A stretch of DNA of 64,000 nucleotides, from assembly GCA_036873135.1 (NCBI GenBank), contig JAPTYO010000026.1:2212001-2276000 (forward strand), read 5' to 3'. Shown piece by piece: positions 11,687 through 19,914 of this stretch; the stretch's first letter is position 1, and each line of letters starts with the position of its first letter. The notes beneath the pieces were generated by a model, which did no database searches, was not told the DNA's origin, and saw nothing but the letters and a program-made list of their open reading frames with translations. The stretch comes from Clarkia xantiana subsp. parviflora (lineage: Eukaryota > Streptophyta > Magnoliopsida > Myrtales > Onagraceae). A program made the translations under genes and the position numbers.

Positions 11687-12671
11687 GGCCGTCCCGATCA
11701 GAGGGAAGACAAACGTTCCTCGAAGTCGGACAAGCGGGAGGACCACTACACCCCTCTCATTTGTTCCATGAGTGCTGTGTTGGCGGTGATGGACCGACAG
11801 GGTGTCGCCAGGTATCTCCCGAAAAAAGATGGAGAGTCCATGGGAGCCCGCACTGATCATTATTGTCGGTTTCACCGTGCCAACGGTCACGACAATAACC
11901 ATTGTCGGGAGTTAAGAAAGAGATTGAGAAGCTGATCCAGAAGGGAAAGCTCAAGGAATTTGTGGCTGGACAACGGGGCCGATCCCGTTCCCGGTCCCGA
12001 TCGCGGTCCCGTTCCCGATCCCGTGGTCGGTCCCCGAAGAAGGATAAGCCCGAGTCTTCCAATGCCCGCAAGGAGAAGCGGGGAACTGTTAATGTGATTC
12101 ACGGAGGAATTGCTGTAGGAGGAGATACTACGGCAGCTCGGGAGGTCTATGCTTCTCGAATTCCCATTGCTGTGGTGCTGGGCAAGACGGCCCGAAATTG
12201 GACCTTGAAAGAAGAAATGGTGATTCCCTTCACAGTGGAGGACCTGATAGGTGTGGAGACCCCGCACAATGATGCTTTGGTCGTGACCCTGAACGTGGAT
12301 GGGTACGAGATGAAGCGGATCCTGATCCGATATTTTGTTCATGGACGCACTGCAAGTCATGGGGAAAACCAAGAAGGACTTGAAGCCTGCGGACTTCCCT
12401 ATGGTCAGATTTTCTGGCTCTACCTCTTACCCGGTCGGGATGATTAGCTTACTGGTCGAGTTCGGAAGTGGCTGGAAGTCAGAGAAGAGGAACGTAGAAT
12501 TCGTGGTGGTCGAGTCTGCAGGGACCTACAATGCCATCATCGAGAGGACTACCATCAACCCGCTGGGGGAATTTGCCTCAACTGTCCATCAGAAGCTTGA
12601 GTTTCCGACCGACCACGGAATCGGGGAGGTTCAGGGCGACCAGATAGCTTCCAGGAGCTGCTATGTCAATG
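11687..12671 (+). pseudogene. Element A nucleocapsid and protease, active-site motif deleted
   Basis: After the gag stop the same frame gives a CHHC zinc knuckle (YCRFHRANGHDNNHC). A frameshift near 11915 leads to EIEKLIQKGKLKEF and then an alternating Arg-Ser tract at about 11979-12037. The protease part follows: VIHGG, AREVYASR, HNDALVVTLNV and KRILI. Here about 17 bases encoding the catalytic Asp-Gly-Gly-Ser-Ser are missing, compared with element B, and the frame jumps to DILFMDALQVMGK at about 12327. Loss of the catalytic Asp and the frameshift inactivate the protease. The reading is cut at 12676 by element B and resumes at 24355. Confidence 0.8.
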
Positions 12672-12775
12672 CCACCTGATGGATATGGGTCCGTATCGAA
12701 TAACCTTGGACGAACCACGAAAGGCTTATCGAAACATGTCGGTCGATACCCGCTACATAGGAGACTCGACTCCTC

Positions 12776-13320
12776 TCCCTAAGTGGAGAGGGTCGACCCC
12801 CCTCCACTAAGTGGAGAGGGTCGACCCCCTCCACTAGGTGGAGAGGGTCGACCCCCCTCCACTAGGTGGAGAGGGTCGACCCCCCTCCACTAGGTGGAGA
12901 GGGTCGACCCCCCTCCACTAGGTGGAGAGGGTCGACCCCCCTCCACTAGGTGGAGAGGGTCGACCCCCCCTCCACTAGGTGGAGAGGGTCGACCCCCCCT
13001 CCACTAGGTGGAGAGGGTCGACCCCCCCTCCACTAGGTGGAGAGGGTCGACCCCCCTCCACTAGGTGGAGAGGGTCGACCCCCCTCCACTAGGTGGAGAG
13101 GGTCGACCCCCCTCCACTAGGTGGAGAGGGTCGACCCCCCTCCACTAGGTGGAGAGGGTCGACCCCCCTCCACTAGGTGGAGAGGGTCGACCCCCCTCCA
13201 CTAGGTGGAGAGGGTCGACCCCCCTCCACTAAGTGGAGAGGGTCGACCCCCCTCCACTGGTGGAGAGGGTCGACCTCCTCCACCAAGTGGAGAGGGTCGA
13301 CCCCTCTCCGTTGGTGGAAG
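12776..13320. repeat. 28-bp U3 minisatellite, element B 5' LTR
   Basis: About 19 head-to-tail copies of a 28-bp unit contain CCACTAGGTGG (a palindrome) and GGGTCGACCC (a palindrome). Length variants arise in the C-run. Long open frames on both strands here come from the repeat period and are not genes. Confidence 0.92.
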
Positions 13321-13651
13321 GTCGATCCCTTTCTACCAATAGGGGAGGGTCGACCCTTCCCGAGGGTCGACCCCTCTCTACTTAGTATGGAGAGGATCGA
13401 CTCTTCTCCACTAATGGGGAGGGTCGATCTATCTCTATTAAAAGAAGGGCCGTTCAAAGGACTGACTTCGTAAAACGGAAGGGTGTGATATTCACCTTCC
13501 TAAAATTGAGTTTCCTAATAAGGAATTCAATTCATACTGAATATTTAATGGCCCCGCATATAATAAATAATTTCCCGAAGAGCAACAATCAATATACGAG
13601 TTTCCATATACGAAGGGCGGTGCATCATCAATACATACACCCAACCCTCCA

Positions 13652-13661
13652 CTATAAATAG
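13652..13661 (+). promoter_or_regulatory. LTR TATA box, element B
   Basis: CTATAAATAG lies between the minisatellite and the conserved GCGTCGGAGGGGG block. The copy in the 3' LTR is at 24141-24150. Confidence 0.65.
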
Positions 13662-13862
13662 GTTTGCATATCTCCTATCAAGGTTACATTTTTCATATAT
13701 TCGTACTCTATATACTTTCAGTTCTTAGATATTCATTTTCTGGGAACTGACTTGAGCGTCGGAGGGGGATCATCGGGTCCAACCCGATCTGTCCCTTTGT
13801 GCAGGCCCGGGCGCACCGAAGGTCGAGTCTTGGTTCAGCGTGGAAGATCAAGATCCAACATT

Positions 13863-13880
13863 TGGCGCCGTCTGTGGGAA
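13863..13880 (+). other. Primer-binding site, element B
   Basis: TGGCGCCGTCTGTGGGAA starts two bases after the LTR. It matches the TGGCGCC start found in all Tat elements of the window. Confidence 0.75.
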
Positions 13881-13914
13881 TCTCTTACGAAAAGCCGTGG
13901 CTATTACGCGAAGT

Positions 13915-16900
13915 ATGGCAGCAAGCCGACAAACTACGGGGGCTCCTTCCAATGGTCCTCGTCAGTCATCAAGAAGAGATCATCCAGCGGAACCAACTCG
14001 GCCCGCAAATCCACCTCAAGGCCCATCCCGTCCGATTAACCGTCAAGAGGGACCTCCCCGCCCTCAGGAAGAATTGTCATCCTCAGCATCAACTCCGTTG
14101 GCACCACGAACAAATGCTAGGGGAATGCCATCGCATGGTCCAGCTCCTTCGTATGGGTTTCCTTATGGAATGCCCTCCTACGGAGTACCACCTTATGGGC
14201 CTCCACCATACGAAGTCCCTCCGTATACAATGCCTGCTCAAGGTGGTGTCCCAAGGAGTGTCCAGGTAACCCCTGACCTTATGGCTGCTCTGGACGCGTT
14301 ATTAGCTTATAGGGAAAGGATAAGGGCACAGGGTGGCATGCCGGTACCACCTCCATCTCAAGTCCCGTTTTCACCGTTGGTGTCATCATCTCCGACCATT
14401 AGACAAGGAGAAGTTCCTTTTCAGCCTCCTCCTCCTCCTCCTCATCCGTATCAACCGTACCACCCAGTACCCCCTACTGTAATGTCTCCACCTTTGCCAC
14501 CACGGGTTCCTATTCCACCAGATGGGGGAGGGATAACTACTGAGCAGATCGAGGCGTTAATCGCCAAGAAAATGGAAGAGTCAAAAGTCAAGATAATGCA
14601 TAACTTGAGGGACCGGGCCTCACATCCGTTCTCCCAGGAGTTGGTCAACATCATTATACCAGAAAGTGTGACGCCAGCTGAAATTCCTCGTTACTCGGGG
14701 AAGGGTGACCCAGTCGAACATGTACAACAGCATGAGGCATCATTACTAGGGCGTACCAAAAATGAGAATCATATTGCATTGCTATTCCCGACCACCTTGG
14801 CGGGGGCAGCGTCACATTGGTTCTTTGGACTGCCAAAGGGCTCTGTAACCTCCTGGCAATACTTAAAGTCCAAATTCCTCCAGCGCTACTTAGGAGCCCG
14901 ACAGTTGCTTAAAGGTTCGAATTCGATAGATGACGTTCGACAGGCACATGACGAAACCTTGGCAAGCTATTACGCTCGTTTCAATCAAAACTTGGCTGAC
15001 ATAGACGACGACTTGGGGGAAAAGGAGATTATTAGAGCATTCATGCGGAATCTCGGACGTTTGGGTGCTTCATTGGAGGATAATATGACTCTGAAGCCGG
15101 TCTACACTTTGGAGGAGTTAGCCGCTCGTGTGAAGTCCTATATCGATCTGGAGCAAACAAGGTCGTTCCGCAAAAACAAAAAGGCTGTAGAGTCGATAGG
15201 GGGAGAGGCAAAGAAAAAGACGGATAAACCTGTTCAACCACCGTCCCGTCGTCCTGCTGCAAATTGGACTCCTCCAGGGAATACTCCCAGAGGCGGTGTG
15301 CGTATTGATGATAATCGTCATCGTTCGAACGAGGTCCATACGGTAGCCTCTACACCACTTAATAGGGAATTTTCGGTGATCCTACACGAAATGAGGCAGA
15401 AGGGCCTGGACACTCCTCCGCCTCTGAAGAAGCCTGGGGGGCAATTAGGAGGTCATTCAGATCGATGGTGCGAATACCACCAGTGCAAGGGACATCACAC
15501 GGACCATTGTATTATATTGGGAAAGGACATAGAGAGACTGATCCAACAAGGTCATTTGAAGGAGTTCGTGGAAAAACCAAATAAAAGGCCACGCAGTCCT
15601 GCTCCTCCTCCACCTCCGTCGACTCAGGACAAGGGAAAGAAGGTGGTCGAAGACAATCCTCCAAAGAAAAAGATTATCAACATGATTCATGGAGGTTTCG
15701 CATCAGGAGGAACGGTTAGCAATGCTAGAGAGGTGTATGCCTCACAAGCAGGAGATATTGCGCTGACCAGGAAGCGACCACATTCATCCAATGAAGCAGT
15801 TACTTCTTTTTCAGAAGGAGATTTGAGGGGAATAGTTTTCCCACATGACGATGCGCTAGTTATCACTATGAACATTGCGGAGTGTGATGTGAAGAGGATA
15901 TTGGTAGATGGAGGAAGTTCTTCCGACATTCTGTTTTTGGAAGCTTTTATGGCATTGGGAAAAAAGAAGTCGGATCTTAAGCCACTTGATTTTCCACTTG
16001 TGGGATTTGCGGGGTCGACCTCTTATCCATTAGGGTCTATCCTTTTGCCAGTAGTTATCGGTTCAGGACAGAGGAAGCTAGAGATACATGTTTCTTTTTT
16101 AATTGTGGATGCTCCCAGTGCGTATAATGGGATCTTAGGGCGAACGACAATTAACCCCTACCTGATTGTTCCTTCAACAGCACATCAAGTGATGAAATTC
16201 CCGACAAAATTTGGAGAGGGAGTAGTGAAGGGGGATCAGACGGCATCCCGACACTGTTACGTCAACGCTCTGAGAAGGCGATATCAAAAACCTATGGGTG
16301 AAGCTCTCAACATAGTGACGGAAATCGATCCAAGGGAGGAAAAAGGTCGTCCATCTCCAATAGAGGAATTCAAGGAGGTTGAGGTGGACGGGCCTGAGAA
16401 GGTCGTTCGTATCGGAGCTTTATTACCCAAGGATCAAGAGGAGGCTCTGGTCCAGCTCTTAAGGAAATTTAAAGAACTCTTCGCCTGGTCTCCGAGTGAT
16501 ATGCCGGGTATCAGCACCGACATCATTTCTCATGAATTGAGGCTCGACCCAGCAATCAGGCCAATCGTTCAGAAGAGAAGGCCTATGGGAGAAGAGAAGA
16601 AGGAAGCCATTCGTCAAGAAGTTGGAAAGTTGATTGAGGCGGGTTTCGTCAAGGAATTACGATTCCAGTCATGGGTAGCCAACCCAGTACTGGTGCAGAA
16701 GTCAAATGGGAAATGGCGAATGTGTGTGGATTTTCGTGATTTGAATAAGGCATGTCCAAAGGATGCCTATCCATTACCAAGGATTGACCAACTCGTGGAT
16801 GCTACCTCAGGACATGAGCTAATGAGTTTCATGGATGCTTATTCGGGGTACAACCAAATCAAGATGGCACCTGAAGACGCCCCCCATACAGCTTTCTATG

Positions 16901-18990
16901 CAGATAGTGATATTTATCACTATGAAGTGATGCCGTTCGGACTTCTTAACGCGGGAGCAACCTATCAGAGGATGGTTAACAAACTTTTCGGTGATCTCAT
17001 CGGGAAGACCATGGAAGCTTATGTCGATGATATGTTAGTGAAGTCAAAAAGAAGTGCGGATCACACTGGGGATTTGGCTACGACATTTGAAAGGATGCGT
17101 CTACACCAAGTACGATTGAATCCCACGAAGTGTGCATTCGGGGTGCAATCGGGGAAGTTCCTTGGTTTTATGGTGAGTCAACGTGGAATTGAGGTAAACC
17201 CGGAGAAGTTACAAGCCATAGAGGAAATGCACTCGCCAACGTGCCATAGAGAAGTCCAACGTCTTAATGGTAGACTAGCTTCGTTGAATAGATTCCTGTC
17301 GAAGGCCGGAGAGAAGTCCTTACCATTCTTTGAAGTCTTACGAGCTAACAAGAAGTTTGAGTGGACGGACAAATGTGAAGAGGCGTTCCAGCAGTTGAAA
17401 AGACATCTAGTCACTCTACCACCCTTGGCAAAGCCTATCCCGGGGGAAGTCTTGTATTTATATCTTTCAATAAGCAATGTGGCAGTTAGTTCTGTGTTGA
17501 TAAAGGAAGAGGCAGGTGCCCAACTTCCCGTTTATTTTGTAAGTAAGACTTTGTCAAAGAGTGAAATAAACTACTCCACCATTGAAAAGTATCTTTATGC
17601 GTTGGTAATAGCAGCAAGAAAGTTGCGACCTTACTTTCATGCACATGAAGTAACCGTATTGACTAATCAACCACTCAAACATTTCTTGCAAAAACCCGAT
17701 GCTTCGGGAAGAATGATCAAATGGGCGGTAGAGTTGACAGAGTTTCGAATTCATTTCGCACCACGAACCGCAATTAAGGGACAAGCTTTAGCAGACTTCA
17801 TCGTTGAGTCCACAGGTCCTACGTTGGAGGAAATACCTCCTGTAGAAGGGGGGAAAGGAATTGACCAATCCGTCAACGACACCAACTTAATATGGCAAAT
17901 GTACACGGACGGATCATCCAACTCAGAAGGCTCGGGGGCAGGCCTCTTACTAATCCCTCCCAATGAGGGTACTCCACTACGCTACGCTCTAGCTTTAACT
18001 TTTAGAGCTACCAACAATGAGGCAGAGTACGAAGCGTTAATTACAGGGCTACGCATTGCAAAAGGGGTCGGAGTGGAACACATTCGTGTAAAGTGTGATA
18101 CCCAATTGGTTGTCAACCAAGTAAAGGGGGACTATGTTGCGAGGTCAGAAAGGATGCAAAAATACTTACACGAAGTCAAAACGTTGGTTGAAAAGTTCGA
18201 GAGCTTTGACATAGAGGCGATACCGAGGGAAGAAAATCAAGAGGCAGACGCATTGAGTAAATTTGCGTTAGGAATGCCCGTTATGCAAGAAGTGCAATTT
18301 GTCGAAAGGGTCCTCATTTCGACGGTGGAGCAGGCAAACGTGATGATGGTAGACTCCACTCCTACTTGGATGACCCCCATTTTCCAATACCTATCTGAAG
18401 GTATCCTTCCTCAAGACTCAGTGATGGCAACAAGGATTCAACGGTTATCCATGAATTACATCATTGTGGATGGTATATTGTACAAGAAGGGATATTCCAC
18501 ACCTTATCTTAGATGCGTCGCATACCCAGAAACGGAGAGGATACTTCGAGAATTGCACGAGGGATATGCAGCTTGCCATGAAGGAGCCAAGTCAATAATT
18601 CGAAAGGTTCTTAACCAAGGATATTATTGGCCAACGATGAACAAGGAAGCCATTGACATGGTCCAGGCTTGTGAAGCTTGTCAGATGTACGCAAGGAAGA
18701 TTACGGCGCCAGCTGCACCTCTAACATCAATACCCAGTGCCTGGCCCTTCGCTCAATGGGGAATCGACCTAATAGGGCCCTTGCCTAAGTCTAAGGGACA
18801 ACGAACGTGCATCATCGTTGCGATCGATTATTTTTCCAAATGGATTGAGGCAAAGGCACTAGCAAGAACAACTGAATTTCACGTGTTGAAGTTTCTCAAA
18901 TCACGGATTGTATCAAGATATGGAGTGGGAAGGCCCCTACAAGATTGCAGCCATTCCAGCCGTGAACGCCTACAGGTTGGAAGACAATGA
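13915..18990 (+). CDS. Element B Gag-Pol polyprotein (1691 aa), integrase truncated
   Basis: The start is the first ATG after the primer-binding site; the frame is also open upstream into the LTR, but that part would not be in the genomic RNA leader. Domains in order are: Pro-rich N-terminus; capsid-like Gag (W302 in SHWFFGLP); CHHC zinc knuckle C519-H522-H527-C532; aspartic protease with D665-G-G-S-S; RT with YVDD at 1036-1039; Ty3-type RNase H; a second, archaeal-type RNase H (D1332, E1369, D1395, D1445); and integrase with the HHCC finger (H1548, H1555, C1586, C1589) and first core Asp (D1618). After SRYGV the frame runs into 20 unrelated residues. Compared with element D, about 550 bp holding the second Asp and the Glu of the DDE core are missing. 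Gag to RNase H look functional; integration would need help in trans. Confidence 0.93.
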   Translation: MAASRQTTGAPSNGPRQSSRRDHPAEPTRPANPPQGPSRPINRQEGPPRPQEELSSSASTPLAPRTNARGMPSHGPAPSYGFPYGMPSYGVPPYGPPPYEVPPYTMPAQGGVPRSVQVTPDLMAALDALLAYRERIRAQGGMPVPPPSQVPFSPLVSSSPTIRQGEVPFQPPPPPPHPYQPYHPVPPTVMSPPLPPRVPIPPDGGGITTEQIEALIAKKMEESKVKIMHNLRDRASHPFSQELVNIIIPESVTPAEIPRYSGKGDPVEHVQQHEASLLGRTKNENHIALLFPTTLAGAASHWFFGLPKGSVTSWQYLKSKFLQRYLGARQLLKGSNSIDDVRQAHDETLASYYARFNQNLADIDDDLGEKEIIRAFMRNLGRLGASLEDNMTLKPVYTLEELAARVKSYIDLEQTRSFRKNKKAVESIGGEAKKKTDKPVQPPSRRPAANWTPPGNTPRGGVRIDDNRHRSNEVHTVASTPLNREFSVILHEMRQKGLDTPPPLKKPGGQLGGHSDRWCEYHQCKGHHTDHCIILGKDIERLIQQGHLKEFVEKPNKRPRSPAPPPPPSTQDKGKKVVEDNPPKKKIINMIHGGFASGGTVSNAREVYASQAGDIALTRKRPHSSNEAVTSFSEGDLRGIVFPHDDALVITMNIAECDVKRILVDGGSSSDILFLEAFMALGKKKSDLKPLDFPLVGFAGSTSYPLGSILLPVVIGSGQRKLEIHVSFLIVDAPSAYNGILGRTTINPYLIVPSTAHQVMKFPTKFGEGVVKGDQTASRHCYVNALRRRYQKPMGEALNIVTEIDPREEKGRPSPIEEFKEVEVDGPEKVVRIGALLPKDQEEALVQLLRKFKELFAWSPSDMPGISTDIISHELRLDPAIRPIVQKRRPMGEEKKEAIRQEVGKLIEAGFVKELRFQSWVANPVLVQKSNGKWRMCVDFRDLNKACPKDAYPLPRIDQLVDATSGHELMSFMDAYSGYNQIKMAPEDAPHTAFYADSDIYHYEVMPFGLLNAGATYQRMVNKLFGDLIGKTMEAYVDDMLVKSKRSADHTGDLATTFERMRLHQVRLNPTKCAFGVQSGKFLGFMVSQRGIEVNPEKLQAIEEMHSPTCHREVQRLNGRLASLNRFLSKAGEKSLPFFEVLRANKKFEWTDKCEEAFQQLKRHLVTLPPLAKPIPGEVLYLYLSISNVAVSSVLIKEEAGAQLPVYFVSKTLSKSEINYSTIEKYLYALVIAARKLRPYFHAHEVTVLTNQPLKHFLQKPDASGRMIKWAVELTEFRIHFAPRTAIKGQALADFIVESTGPTLEEIPPVEGGKGIDQSVNDTNLIWQMYTDGSSNSEGSGAGLLLIPPNEGTPLRYALALTFRATNNEAEYEALITGLRIAKGVGVEHIRVKCDTQLVVNQVKGDYVARSERMQKYLHEVKTLVEKFESFDIEAIPREENQEADALSKFALGMPVMQEVQFVERVLISTVEQANVMMVDSTPTWMTPIFQYLSEGILPQDSVMATRIQRLSMNYIIVDGILYKKGYSTPYLRCVAYPETERILRELHEGYAACHEGAKSIIRKVLNQGYYWPTMNKEAIDMVQACEACQMYARKITAPAAPLTSIPSAWPFAQWGIDLIGPLPKSKGQRTCIIVAIDYFSKWIEAKALARTTEFHVLKFLKSRIVSRYGVGRPLQDCSHSSRERLQVGRQ

Positions 18991-19048
18991 AGGAAACATC
19001 TCCACTAACACTTTTAGTGGGGAACATCTTAGAAAATTTTATGCTTAA
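18933..19048 (+). pseudogene. Element B integrase C-terminal remnant in another frame
   Basis: Just after the deletion point, a different frame gives WEGPYKI, NAYRLED and NTFSGEHLRKFY before a stop at 19046. These match the C-terminal integrase end of A (ending 27688) and D (ending 57719). The junction at about 18922-18932 shares GTG with both sides, which suggests a microhomology-type deletion. Confidence 0.8.
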
Positions 19049-19148
19049 TTATATGTTAGTATTATGTATAAAAAAAAAAATAAAGATGATGTTGGCTTCA
19101 TTTCCGAATAAAGGCATAAGTTATATGTTACAGTTATTTGTCAAAAGG

Positions 19149-19545
19149 GGTAGGTGGACGCACCACCCTTCATACGAAAAGGATCGACCCGATAAAGGCG
19201 ATCTTCCCGCAATTACTCCATGGGAGTATTACGTAAAGGGTAGACAAATCACCCTTCATACGAAAAGGATCGACCCGATAAAGGCGATCTTCCCGCAGTT
19301 ACTCCACGGGAGTATTACGTAAAGGGTAGACAAATCACCCTTCATACGAAAAGGATCGACCCGATAAAGGCGATCTTCCCGCAATTACTCCGCGGGAGTA
19401 TTACGTAAAGGGTAGACAAACCACCCTTCATACAAAGGTGTTTGACCTGATGAAGGCGATCATCCCATAACTACTCCCCGGGGGTAGATAAACCACCCCT
19501 CATACGAATATGTTCAACTGAATGAATAAATCATTCCGCAACTAT
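19149..19545. repeat. 86-bp tandem array, element B 3' region
   Basis: Units begin with AAAGGGTAGACAAA at 19235, 19321 and 19407, with a more diverged copy before and after. The period is 86 bp. The array lies between pol and the antisense gene, the same place as the arrays of A, C, D and E. Confidence 0.88.
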
Positions 19546-19914
19546 AACCCGATGATCCGGGTCCTACGTCGGAACAAACCAGTAAAACCTCAAGTTGACG
19601 AAAGGGTGAAGATGAGCTCTAACGACAACGAAAGGACGAATTGATGAACAAGTTGGCATAAGAGTAAATCGACATATTCAGAAGAAAGGTAACAGGTACT
19701 AAATTACTCGTTACCATAAATTAGCATACAACCATTCTCATTCAATATTATATCATCAAATGCACAAGTTGCGAAGAGGATGGAAGATAGTGGTTCCTCC
19801 CAAAAATATACATCTTAAACCAAGTTACCATTCCGATAATGAGATAGAGGTAGAGTCTTAAAACTAAATAGTCTTATATTGAAAATAGATAGTAAAAGAC
19901 TTTGAAATGAAGGA

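Larger units (their letters stand above)
12677..13860 (+). repeat. Element B 5' LTR
   Basis: The 1184-bp LTR runs from TGATGGATATGG to GATCCAACA. A 28-bp minisatellite fills U3, the TATA box is at 13652-13661, and the block GCGTCGGAGGGGG is at 13755-13767. It is longer than the 3' LTR by about 144 bp, entirely in the minisatellite. Confidence 0.95.

Noticed and set aside
13173..13473. Long overlapping open frames on both strands in the B LTR (also 23608-23962)
   Set aside because: The 28-bp unit and its variants leave frames open on both strands by chance. The predicted peptides are pure repeats and lie in U3.
13840..13914. Earlier start for the B polyprotein
   Set aside because: The open frame begins in the LTR upstream of the primer-binding site. 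The first ATG after the site is at 13915, and the leader would not normally be translated from 13840.
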